Under the pieces are notes generated by a model, which was given only the letters and a program-made list of their open reading frames with translations, searched no databases and had not been told where the DNA came from. A program made the translations under genes and the position numbers. A DNA stretch of 64,000 nt from Treponema sp. (lineage in GTDB: Bacteria > Spirochaetota > Spirochaetia > Treponematales > Treponemataceae): assembly GCA_017469785.1 (NCBI GenBank), contig JAFUFU010000034.1, forward strand, positions 1 to 64,000. Direction: 5' to 3'. Shown here one piece after another: positions 53,801 through 61,313 of the stretch. Position 1 is the stretch's first letter; each line of letters opens with the position of its first letter.

Positions 53801-54443
53801 CCTGAACTTTGGCAGAAGAGTCATTATTCAAAATGGAAACGGTTCCAGTTTCGAGAATATAATTTGACGCACTCTGCAATTGATTTTTAAGATAATCCGC
53901 TGCGATTGCCTCCGCATCAATCAAGGCCCAGCTTTTTGAGCTGTCAATCACTGCGGAGATTTTTGAAGAACTCACTTTGGAAAGATCTGCTCCTGCAGCA
54001 AGAAGCTCTGCATATACATTTGCCAATGCCGTAGTCGATTTGTCTACAGTGATAGAATTGCTACCAGACTTGATGTCCGTTATTGCACGCAACATCACAC
54101 GGCCTAATTTCTGCTCAGAAGAATCGTATGCATATACGGTCACAACGCGATTTACTCCCACCGGGATTTTCTCGACCGTAACGCTTCCATTTCCAGACAC
54201 AATGCTGCCGCTTCCAGCGAGCGTTTCAGAAATACCGGTTCCAGAAACCTCAACTTTTACGATTGAAATGTCTGAAACAGCCAACGCACGAGATGAATCC
54301 TGACTTCCTGATACTGAGAGAGAGCCGAACCCCTCTACTGCAGTATTGACAGAAACGGAATCATCATTGACGGTCAGGTTGCTGCACGAGAAAAGTCCAG
54401 CAAAGACACAAGAAACTAACAAGTAAAATCGCATACTTTTCAT
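50883..54443 (-). CDS. GH13 alpha-amylase lipoprotein with CBM, Ig-like and PKD-like domains
   Basis: 1186 residues from ATG 54443; no strong ribosome site is visible. Lipobox VFAGLFSCSNL. The shared N-terminal module covers about 30-280. It is followed by a starch-binding-like module (NIYAWISESEKLFGDWPGSA), an Ig-like domain (LIKNGTHVITALAYDAAGNI), a PKD-like domain (TFSASASYDQNGGTIASYTW) and the GH13 barrel (YFVMTTRFYDGDSSNNEYCW, VIQDIVLNHTGNFG, VDAFRIDTVKHISRY with the nucleophile, FYIFGETCARYRGRW with the acid/base, TYVDSHDYAPDNAP). It is the first gene of the cluster, so regulatory sites upstream may control all six genes. Confidence 0.9.
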   Translation of the reverse strand: MKSMRFYLLVSCVFAGLFSCSNLTVNDDSVSVNTAVEGFGSLSVSGSQDSSRALAVSDISIVKVEVSGTGISETLAGSGSIVSGNGSVTVEKIPVGVNRVVTVYAYDSSEQKLGRVMLRAITDIKSGSNSITVDKSTTALANVYAELLAAGADLSKVSSSKISAVIDSSKSWALIDAEAIAADYLKNQLQSASNYILETGTVSILNNDSSAKVQVGDPVSSIATVPSGTSTIENVAPGTWPVYVTKADGTIEKTFITVTSGKTTSITLGEITDRIIVHVSTSAGYQNIYAWISESEKLFGDWPGSAMTDSDGDGWYDVTIGKTSTNLIFNGSNGQTADLSREAGEWWYKGGAWYSANPDDSVAPVLSSFAADKNGTVSGEVILTASASDDKSLSRIVFILDGSSQILSKSVSGTSGSAEYTWNTALIKNGTHVITALAYDAAGNISNEMSLTFTTSNENLPPVAVISGPSISATSSERTFSASASYDQNGGTIASYTWTVSGATVKSGAGTSVITVKMPDNETSVEITLRVTDDEGAASETVSKSIKIVKQDANWDFRDESIYFVMTTRFYDGDSSNNEYCWDEGGEYLKFGDDINDCAWRGDFKGLAQKLDYIKALGFSAIWITPVVQNASGIDYHGYHAYDFSKVDPRYESAGYTYQDFINDCHAKGIKVIQDIVLNHTGNFGEKNLFHMFDKDTTPYVNKDVATPTSIPRSPFMHIATDGNAYSKLMAGMSMRGVSDYDTAEGGAQYDSRINAMKEDSIDTDFIYHHEKQIDWNSEKCQLGQMAGDCVDLNTENPTVFKYLTDCYNSYIDMGVDAFRIDTVKHISRYTFNKEFIPAFMERGGEKFYIFGETCARYRGRWNEGVPALSPAFYTWKETVSLPWSQSDSSINSASASSHFETYKSSFDHPAWASGIANHLLDGNVYHTPDWSMRSYLDQIDFPMHWAFNSAGDAFNTAVGTNDPDFNDATWNVTYVDSHDYAPDNAPESQRFTGYWPDKLNLIFTFRGIPCIYYGSEIEFKKGCAIDPANTRTSLENSGRAYFGDYLEGSVTASDYGVYTASGTVANTLNHELAQHVRRLNLIRRSITALRKGQYSTQGCSGSIAFKRRYTDSNVDSFALVAINGQATFSGIPSGTYIEVITGKTVSSSGSLTSDSIGEGNMRVYVLQTSSCEVSGKIGEDGAYLN

Positions 54444-54508
54444 AATACATTTATTGTAAGGTGGCAAAAAAAAGAACTGGCAAATTTAAATCCGAAAAAA
54501 AAATACTT

Positions 54509-54540
54509 TTCTGAAAATTGTCATACAAATTCTGAAAATT
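54509..54540. promoter_or_regulatory. Tandem 11-bp repeats, candidate operator upstream of the amylase cluster
   Basis: TTCTGAAAATT occurs at 54509-54519 and 54530-54540, exactly 21 bases apart (two helical turns), with ACAAATT repeated at 54525 and 54543. It lies 65-100 bases upstream of the first amylase start in an AT-rich spacer. Confidence 0.45.
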
Positions 54541-54616
54541 CTACAAATTAAGCCAATAGAAAATGGAGATTTTAAACAAAGAAATAACAGAAAAGGTAAA
54601 AAAACGATATGGAAAT

Positions 54617-54646
54617 AAAAAATCCGTCCTCGATTTTCAGGACGGA
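54617..54646 (-). terminator. Terminator of the HD-domain gene
   Basis: On the minus strand TCCGTCC-TGAAAATCGA-GGACGGA followed by T6, about 47 bases after the HD gene stop. It insulates the amylase cluster from upstream transcription. Confidence 0.85.
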
Positions 54647-54692
54647 ATAGTAAAATTATAAGAAAATTTTAAACTTTACCGAAGTGTGGAAT

Positions 54693-55343
54693 TTACTTTT
54701 TTTCACCTTGAGACAGTTTGTCGCCAGAGGAATCCTTGTGGCGGTTGTCAAAATAGCCGCCGTCTTCAAGATAGCGGCGCCGCGTTCGGATAAGCTCAAT
54801 GAGCTCATGATACATGTTGTAGTCGATTTCAAGGGCCATAGGCAGAAGGAAAAACTCGGTCTCGTCACAGTACCGCTCGATGAATTTGGGGTCAGTGACA
54901 AAGCCCAAAGAAATCATGTTTGAGATACGGTCAGCGCATTTGAGGATTTTTGCCTTCTGGCTTCCAGTGGTGATGATTCTTCGCAAAAACTGGCGTTTAT
55001 CCTCGTCTTCACGGCGGGTAACCTCAAGAACAAGGTCGAGGACTTCCTTCCCCTCTGAATCCGCGTTGATAATCTCATTACGGTCAAAATCAGGAATATC
55101 CTCAACAGTGTCGTGAACCAGGGATGCTTTAAGCAAAACGGAGTCGATATAGCCATAGTCGATGAGAATTCCCAGCGTGTCAATCTGATGACGGAACATG
55201 TTTCCGCCTGCATGACGGCTCTTTCCGATAAGCCCGGTAGAAAGCTGCATATAGGGAGCCAGAATGATATGTTTGAGCTGCTGCATGTGCTCCTTGTCCA
55301 TCTGCTCAGGTTTTTCGGTTTTCATCTCATACTTACTAGCCAT
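54693..55343 (-). CDS. HD-domain protein (SpoT/RelA hydrolase-like fold)
   Basis: 216 residues from an ATG with AGGAGG upstream. The metal-binding HD pattern is visible: His in FRHQIDTLGILIDYGYID, the HD pair in LKASLVHDTVEDIPDFD and a downstream Asp in ILKCADRISNMISLGF. The layout is that of the hydrolase half of RelA/SpoT or of YfbR-like phosphohydrolases, without a synthetase, TGS or ACT domain. It may hydrolyse (p)ppGpp or a nucleotide; the substrate is inferred from the fold only. A composite repeat lies between it and valS. Confidence 0.8.
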   Translation of the reverse strand: MASKYEMKTEKPEQMDKEHMQQLKHIILAPYMQLSTGLIGKSRHAGGNMFRHQIDTLGILIDYGYIDSVLLKASLVHDTVEDIPDFDRNEIINADSEGKEVLDLVLEVTRREDEDKRQFLRRIITTGSQKAKILKCADRISNMISLGFVTDPKFIERYCDETEFFLLPMALEIDYNMYHELIELIRTRRRYLEDGGYFDNRHKDSSGDKLSQGEKK

Positions 55344-55364
55344 ACGCTCCTCCTGTCAAACTGA

Positions 55365-55562
55365 AAAAATGAAAGTTGAAAGTTGAAAATTTGGGTGGGG
55401 AAAGTCTCCCCCTCGGCTTCAATTCGTCGCTTTCGCTCCTCATTTACGCCTACCCCCTCTCCTAAGGGGCAAGCCCCTTAACATCCCCGGTAAATCACTT
55501 GCACTTCAGGCATAGTCTTCACCGAGACTCGCCCCAAGTTTTCAGTTTTCCGTTTTCAACTT
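55365..55562. repeat. Composite repeat: long inverted ends around an R4 element
   Basis: The left end ATGAAAGTTGAAAGTTGAAA pairs with the right end TTTTCCGTTTTCAACTTTCC. Between them lie the R4 blocks GGGGAAAGTCTCCCCCTCGG and CTACCCCCTCTCCTAAGGGG, then an ACCGAGACTCGCCCC stretch similar to the R3 linker. It fills the spacer between the HD gene and valS. Confidence 0.65.
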
Positions 55563-55567
55563 TCCAT

Positions 55568-58288
55568 TTATTTTAAAGCCTCAATATATGAAGTCAATTT
55601 TTCGATTCGGCGCTTGGTCTCGGCCAGTTTGTCCCGCTCGGCCTGAACGACCTCGGCAGGGGCATGCTCGGCGAATTTGCCGCCCAGTTTGGCTTCGGTT
55701 CGCTCGGCATCTTTCTTGTCCTTTTCCAAATCTTTCTGAAAGTGGAGCAAAAGCTGGTCTTTATTGATGTTCTCGTCAAGGATGATGAAGGCCTCAAAGC
55801 CAGTTCCCACGGTTCCGATTGACTTGCCGGGTTTTGACTCGACGAATTCCACCTTTGAAAGGCCTGCCAGAAGCTGAATCATGTCAACCTTTTCGCGGCA
55901 AACTTCAGCAGCGGAGCCTTTTTCGATTAAGACAGCAAGGTTGATTTTGTCAGCCGGGTTTACGCCGCACTCGTTGCGAAGCCCTCGGACAGAGCGAATC
56001 AAGTCCTGCAAAACAGCAAAGCGGGTGATGATTTTCTGGTCAGCCCGGCTTTCACTGAACTCTGGGTATGGAGCGGTAACGAGAAGGTCAGAATATGTCT
56101 CGTTAGACATGATTTTCTGCTCACCGGCCTTCTTTCGGTTCTCGATGATTTCTGCCAGAGGCAATTTTGAGTAAATCTCTTCGGTAACGAAAGGAATAAA
56201 GGGATGCAGGAGCCGCAATGACTCTTCAAGAACATTCAAAAGGACTGAGACAGCCCGGTCTTTTTCGGCCTCGTCTCCGTGCCAGAATGAGAGTTTTGTT
56301 GCCTCTACATACCAGTCGCAGAAATTGTTCCAGAAATATTCATAGACTGTGCTTGCGGCGTCGTTGTAGCGGTATGAGTCAAGGGCTTCCCGGGCATTTT
56401 TTGCCGCATTGTTGAGGGCAGTGAAAATCCACTTGTCAAGCTCGTTAAGGTCACTGTCCTTTACAGGAACAAGATTCCTTCCCTCAAGATTTCCAAGGAT
56501 GTAGCGGCTTGCGTTCCAGACCTTGTTGCAGAAACGGCTTCCCATCTTGAAGGAATCGTTGTCAACCAGAACATCCTGCCCCTGAGCGGCAAGGTATGAA
56601 AGGGTGAATTTAAGGGCGTCAGAGCCGTACTGCTCGATGACTTCCAGCGGGTCAATTCCGTTTCCAAGGGATTTTGACATCTTGCGTCCCTGCTTGTCGC
56701 GGACGAGACCGTGGATGTAAATGTCGTGGAATGGAGCCTTGCCAGTGAATTCAAGGCCAGCCATAATCATGCGGCTTACCCAGAAGAAAATGATGTCGTA
56801 AGCCGTAACAAGGGCTGTAGTCGGGTAGAATTTCTGCAGGTCAGCGGTGTTTTCAGGCCAGCCCAGGGTAGAGAAAGGCCAGAGCCAAGAAGAGAACCAG
56901 GTGTCAAGAACATCAGGATCCTGCTTTACGTTCGTGCTGCCGCATTTCGGACATTTTGTGACATCCTCGCGGGAAACGATTGTTTCTCCGCACTCGCAGT
57001 ACCAGGCAGGGATTCTGTGCCCCCACCAAATCTGGCGGCTTACGCACCAGTCACGGATATTTTCCATCCAGTGAGTGTATGTGTTTTCCCATTTTCGAGG
57101 GTAGAAGACGATTTCGCCGTCACGCCACGCTTTCAAAGCCTTTTCTGCCAGCGGCTTCATTTTGACGAACCACTGATAGCTTAAATACGGCTCCACAACG
57201 GTTTTACAGCGGTAGCAGTGGCCTACAGAGTGAGTCATTTTTTCCTCGCCCTTGAAAAGACCTGCCTCGGTTAAATCCTCGATTACAAGTTTGCGGGCCT
57301 TTTCGCAGGTAAGGCCACGGTATTTTTCGGGAACATTCTCGTTCAATGTGCCGTCAGGATTCAAAAGATTGACGACTTCAAGATTGTGACGCAAGCCCAC
57401 TTCCCAGTCGTTGGGGTCATGTGCCGGCGTGATTTTTACCATACCTGTTCCGAATTCTTTATCAACATAGCTGTCGGCGATAATCGGGATTTCCTTTCCT
57501 GTAATGGGGAGTTTCAAGGTTTTGCCCACGAGATTCTTGTATCGCTCGTCATCAGGATTTACCGCAACGGCCGTATCACCGAAGAAAGTTTCAGGTCGGG
57601 TTGTGGCCACTTCGATTTTGCCGCTTCCGTCAGCATATTCGTAGTAGAGGTGGTACATTGCGCCCTGGGTGTCAACATGGTCAACTTCATCATCAGCCAG
57701 AGCCGTACCACAGCGAGGACACCAGTTTACCAGTCGCTGACCTTTGTACATAAGTCCGCGCTCATACAAAGTGACGAAAACATCGCGGACAGCCTTTGAA
57801 AGCCCCTCATCGTAAGTGAATCGCTCGCGAGCCCAGTCAACCGAGTTTCCGAGTTTTTTCTGCTGCTTTACGATTGTGTCGTGGTGGTCATGGGTCACTT
57901 CCCAAGTGCGCTCAATGAACTTTTCACGGCCCAAGTCGTTTCGGGTCTTTCCTTCTTTTTTGAGGGCACGCTCGACAACATTCTGAGTGGCGATACCGGC
58001 GTGGTCAGTTCCCGGAATCCAGAGAGTGTCATCGCCCTTCATGCGGTGATAGCGGACTACGATGTCCTGCAAAGTGTTGTTGAGGCCGTGACCCATATGA
58101 AGGACACCAGTGACATTTGGCGGCGGAATGACGACCGTATATTTGATATTTGTTGATTTTCGCTGATTGTGGACGGGTGAAGACTCATCGCTGGCTGGCT
58201 TAAAGTAGCCCTTCTCCACCCACTGACCGTAAATGCGGTCCTCAAAATCTTTCGGATTGTAAGCTTTTTCCAATTCAATAGCGTGCAT
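55568..58288 (-). CDS. valS: Valyl-tRNA synthetase
   Basis: 906 residues, class Ia. The HIGH-type motif is PPPNVTGVLHMGHGLNN and the second ATP motif is GRKMSKSLGNGIDP. The CP1 editing domain (residues about 180-380) contains TTRPETFFGDTAVAVNPDDE. A zinc-like cysteine set is in WYCECGETIVSREDVTKCPK. The C-terminal coiled coil that contacts tRNA is present (RDKLAETKRRIEKLTSYIEA). Length and motifs are complete. Confidence 0.97.
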   Translation of the reverse strand: MHAIELEKAYNPKDFEDRIYGQWVEKGYFKPASDESSPVHNQRKSTNIKYTVVIPPPNVTGVLHMGHGLNNTLQDIVVRYHRMKGDDTLWIPGTDHAGIATQNVVERALKKEGKTRNDLGREKFIERTWEVTHDHHDTIVKQQKKLGNSVDWARERFTYDEGLSKAVRDVFVTLYERGLMYKGQRLVNWCPRCGTALADDEVDHVDTQGAMYHLYYEYADGSGKIEVATTRPETFFGDTAVAVNPDDERYKNLVGKTLKLPITGKEIPIIADSYVDKEFGTGMVKITPAHDPNDWEVGLRHNLEVVNLLNPDGTLNENVPEKYRGLTCEKARKLVIEDLTEAGLFKGEEKMTHSVGHCYRCKTVVEPYLSYQWFVKMKPLAEKALKAWRDGEIVFYPRKWENTYTHWMENIRDWCVSRQIWWGHRIPAWYCECGETIVSREDVTKCPKCGSTNVKQDPDVLDTWFSSWLWPFSTLGWPENTADLQKFYPTTALVTAYDIIFFWVSRMIMAGLEFTGKAPFHDIYIHGLVRDKQGRKMSKSLGNGIDPLEVIEQYGSDALKFTLSYLAAQGQDVLVDNDSFKMGSRFCNKVWNASRYILGNLEGRNLVPVKDSDLNELDKWIFTALNNAAKNAREALDSYRYNDAASTVYEYFWNNFCDWYVEATKLSFWHGDEAEKDRAVSVLLNVLEESLRLLHPFIPFVTEEIYSKLPLAEIIENRKKAGEQKIMSNETYSDLLVTAPYPEFSESRADQKIITRFAVLQDLIRSVRGLRNECGVNPADKINLAVLIEKGSAAEVCREKVDMIQLLAGLSKVEFVESKPGKSIGTVGTGFEAFIILDENINKDQLLLHFQKDLEKDKKDAERTEAKLGGKFAEHAPAEVVQAERDKLAETKRRIEKLTSYIEALK

Positions 58289-58353
58289 AAAAAAACAGAC
58301 CTCTAAAAAAATTATGACGAAATTATAGTGAATTGGAGCGTTTTCTTCAATAA

Positions 58354-58458
58354 AAATTCCTCACAGAGACAGAGAGTTCACAGAGAGATTTCTTTTGTAT
58401 GAGAATCTTTCAAAAACTTTATACTCTCTGTGTGCTCAAAAGCTCTGTGAGAAATTTA
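58354..58458. repeat. Palindromic repeat family R2, copy 4
   Basis: AAATTCCTCACAGAGACAGA with TTCACAGAGAG on the left and ACTCTCTGTG with AGCTCTGTGAGAAATTTA on the right. The right end supplies the TAA stop of the TrpR-like gene, as copy 1 does for atpB. Confidence 0.8.
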
Positions 58459-58779
58459 AATGGAATCTGCGTAATCAAGCAATTTTCGGAAAGCTGAATC
58501 TTCTTTTTTTAATTCCCTTGAACCGCGGGTGATTTTGCAGAGAGAGATATGGAATTTCTTCGCGATTTCCCGCTGAGTCGTGCCTTTGTCGATTTCACGA
58601 ACCAAGAGCCAGCGTTTTGCAAAGTCATTCAGCTCCGCAGGCGTAAAGAGACAGCCGAAAAATTCATAGATGAATGAAGAATCATTGTTTTTGGAAAGAA
58701 GATTGCACATTTCTTTGAGCGCATTTTCCAAGTCAGCCTGAGTCAATTCTGTTTGAGCATCTGTTTTTTTGTCTGTCAT
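58456..58779 (-). CDS. Trp repressor-family regulator
   Basis: 107 residues, the size of TrpR. The six-helix pattern is recognisable: FFGCLFTPAELNDFAKRWLL, then the helix-turn-helix TTQREIAKKFHISLCKITRG with SRELKK. The segment after it (SAFRKLLDYADSI) matches the TrpR C-terminus. It is not possible to say from this window whether it binds tryptophan, and no trp gene is nearby. It starts five bases after the stop of the membrane EAL gene and is probably co-transcribed with it. The YerC/TrpR subgroup of unknown ligand is an alternative. Confidence 0.85.
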   Translation of the reverse strand: MTDKKTDAQTELTQADLENALKEMCNLLSKNNDSSFIYEFFGCLFTPAELNDFAKRWLLVREIDKGTTQREIAKKFHISLCKITRGSRELKKEDSAFRKLLDYADSI

Positions 58780-58784
58780 GTCAG

Positions 58785-61073
58785 CTACACCTTTTCCGCA
58801 AAATATCGTTCTTCAAAATCAACCACAGGAATAGGGCGGGAAAAGTAAAATCCCTGGAACAAGTCGCATCCAGCCAAAGCAAGGAAATTCACCTGACTTA
58901 TAGATTCGACCCCTTCGGTGATAACTTTCAACCCAAGTTCCTTTGCGAGAATTATGATTTTTTCAAGAATCAAATGACTTTTTTCATCGTTTTTTGACTT
59001 CTGAAGGAAAGCCATGTCTATTTTAAGGACATCAACGTTGATATCCTTTAGCATATTCAAGCTTGAATATCCGCTTCCAAAATCATCCATCTCAATAACA
59101 AAGCCCGCCGCCTGCAATCTGGCCAAAAGCTTGAGCTGGTTCTCAAGATCAAAGATAAAAGCGGTTTCCGTGATTTCCAGGTTCAGATTCTTCGGGGAAA
59201 TGCCATATTTTCGTACAAGAGACGTCAGTGTCTCATACAAATCCATCGTGAAGAAATCCTTTGCGGATACATTCACGGAAATCGTGAGATTGTCTCGTCC
59301 CTGTTCTTTCCAGTCAGCCAGCTTTTTACAGGCACATTCCCAAACATAGCGGTCCACGTCCGAAATGATATTGATTTTTTCGATGATTTCAATGAATTCA
59401 GTCGGCGGAATAATTCCCCTGCTCGGATGATGCCAGCGAACCAAAGCCTCGGCCCCGGAAAGGATACCGTCCTTTGAAACCTGAGGCTGGAGATACATGA
59501 CAAGCTGTCCTGACTTCAAAGCCTGAGGAAGTTCGTTCATGAGCATCTGCATTTTCAGGACTTCAAGGCGCAAACGGTCATCATAGTAGGCAATAGTGTT
59601 TTTATAGTCTGATTTTATGGATTTCAGCGCAAGAAAAGCCCGGTCACACATGACAGAAACAGGCAGCGACAAATCATCGACTTCATAGACACCCATGTGG
59701 CCAATCAGCGTATACGAAAAAGCTGAAAGATATTCCACTTTTTTCTTGAAGGCCTCGACATAAGCGTATTCGTCAAAATGACGCTTTGGAACAAACATCA
59801 CGAAATGGTCATTGTAAAGGCGGCCGTAAATATCATCGGGGGCAGCGTGAGAGCGTATCGAATCGGCAAGACGAACCAAAATCGTGTCACCAAATGACTT
59901 TCCGTGCAAATCGTTTATGAGCTTGAAATTGACTATATCCGTTATAATAAGATAATACGATGTGAAACGGTCGAATTTGAGCCGGTGATCGACTTTCTCG
60001 CAGAAGTATTCCTTGTTAAAAAGACCGGTAAGCTTGTCCCTCGTTCTGAGGACTTTCTCTTCATAAACCTGATTTTTTGCCTCGGTTATATCTTCCACAA
60101 GATAGTAGCGGCCAATATCAACGCCATCTTCACTTATGCGGAAATCAGAAATCTGAAGGATGAAACGGTGATCGTCATGCTGATAGTCGATTTCACAAGA
60201 AAAAGAAGCTTCTGAGTCAACTCCTGAGGCCTGACGACGCTTGAAAAAATCATCTATTATATCCAAACTCATTACAGTCCGCTCGTCACAGTTGAACATT
60301 TTCTTGATAAAAGCATTCGTGTAGATACAGTTTCCGTTCATGTCAAGCAAAACAATGCCGTTTTTAAGACCGTCTGCAATAAGCCCCAGGGTTTTCTGAA
60401 TCAAGCGCCCCGGAATGATTTTGGTCAAAACGGTATATGTGCTTACAAAACAGAAAGCGTAGACAATTATTGAGAAATTGAAGGGAAAATCAAGACTGGT
60501 ATATACGATATTTGAGAATATGATAAGGAAGAGATAGAAAAGAAGTGAATAAAATTTTATGCGGAGCGTTGGAACCGTCTTTACACACCTGTTGAGCAGC
60601 ATGACAAAACAATAGCCAAAAAGTCCATAGCCGAAAAGCACGTGAATCAGGAACAAGTGAGTCGGAACATAGCGTAAAAATTCTTCCGAGCCATAAAATA
60701 CAGAACGAAGGGAAAACAGGAAAGGAAGAGAAATATTAGCAAAACAACAGAGCGTGTCCACCAATCCCAATGGAATGACAAGCCAATTCAACAATTTTTT
60801 ACTGAATTTATTTTCGCCATAACATACACAGAAATCTAGGACGGCGATAGAAATCCATGTAGCGCTTGAAAAGTAGAACGCATAGGCTACGCGGGCAACA
60901 ATTTCACTTCGGGTAAGGATGACAAGACAATGAGCAATGACAGAAATTGTCGCAGGAATAAGGACTGCGAGCATTTTTCGAGACAAGATATCCTTTTTCC
61001 CATAAAGTTTTTTGACAGAATAAGGGGAAAAAGCGAGAATCAAGAGCATTAAAGACAGAAAAAAGATTTTCAT
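58785..61073 (-). CDS. Membrane sensor with PAS, degenerate GGDEF and EAL domains
   Basis: 762 residues. About seven membrane helices fill residues 1-230 (the histidine-kinase N-terminal 7TM type). A PAS-like domain follows (GIVLLDMNGNCIYTNAFIKK). The GGDEF-like domain has lost its active signature (GRLYNDHFVMFVPKRH). The EAL domain is intact (SGAEALVRWHHPSRG, NLEITETAFIFD, IEMDDFGSGYSSLNMLKD, VITEGVESISQVN, QGFYFSRPIP). It should sense a ligand or membrane state and degrade cyclic-di-GMP. No good ribosome site precedes the ATG. Confidence 0.92.
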   Translation of the reverse strand: MKIFFLSLMLLILAFSPYSVKKLYGKKDILSRKMLAVLIPATISVIAHCLVILTRSEIVARVAYAFYFSSATWISIAVLDFCVCYGENKFSKKLLNWLVIPLGLVDTLCCFANISLPFLFSLRSVFYGSEEFLRYVPTHLFLIHVLFGYGLFGYCFVMLLNRCVKTVPTLRIKFYSLLFYLFLIIFSNIVYTSLDFPFNFSIIVYAFCFVSTYTVLTKIIPGRLIQKTLGLIADGLKNGIVLLDMNGNCIYTNAFIKKMFNCDERTVMSLDIIDDFFKRRQASGVDSEASFSCEIDYQHDDHRFILQISDFRISEDGVDIGRYYLVEDITEAKNQVYEEKVLRTRDKLTGLFNKEYFCEKVDHRLKFDRFTSYYLIITDIVNFKLINDLHGKSFGDTILVRLADSIRSHAAPDDIYGRLYNDHFVMFVPKRHFDEYAYVEAFKKKVEYLSAFSYTLIGHMGVYEVDDLSLPVSVMCDRAFLALKSIKSDYKNTIAYYDDRLRLEVLKMQMLMNELPQALKSGQLVMYLQPQVSKDGILSGAEALVRWHHPSRGIIPPTEFIEIIEKINIISDVDRYVWECACKKLADWKEQGRDNLTISVNVSAKDFFTMDLYETLTSLVRKYGISPKNLNLEITETAFIFDLENQLKLLARLQAAGFVIEMDDFGSGYSSLNMLKDINVDVLKIDMAFLQKSKNDEKSHLILEKIIILAKELGLKVITEGVESISQVNFLALAGCDLFQGFYFSRPIPVVDFEERYFAEKV

Positions 61074-61158
61074 TAACAGTACGATTTTAACATAAATTCA
61101 GAATATTAACAAACCTATTTTTTTTACATTCAAACCAAAAGGAATGCAAAAAAAAAAT

Positions 61159-61311
61159 CGCCGCAAGGATGCGGCGCAAAGCAAAGGGAGCCTTCCCCAA
61201 CCAATTCGCCGCAAGGACGCGGCGCAAAGCACAGCGAGAATATTCTGTTTACCGAAAGGTGAACAGAATATTCTCGTAGAAACAAAAATTACAGGAGGTA
61301 ATTTTTGTTTC
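61159..61311. repeat. Array of four hairpins downstream of argG
   Basis: CGCCGC-AAGGAT-GCGGCG at 61159 and CGCCGC-AAGGAC-GCGGCG at 61207 lie in a 48-base-spaced direct repeat. An 18-bp stem with a GAAA loop lies at 61236-61275 (GAGAATATTCTGTT arms), and a 14-bp stem at 61279-61311 (GAAACAAAAATTAC arms). The last begins two bases from the argG stop. None has a proper T tract on the argG strand. Confidence 0.75.
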
Positions 61312-61313
61312 AG

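Noticed and set aside
54444..54480. TTGCCA...TACAAT promoter just upstream of the first amylase
   Set aside because: The spacer is 19 bases and the start site would fall almost on the ATG, so the support is too weak to annotate.
17028..58458. R2 repeats as a CRISPR array or attachment sites
   Set aside because: Copies are single, far apart and palindromic with variable inner sequence, not regularly spaced direct repeats; no integrase or cas gene is present.
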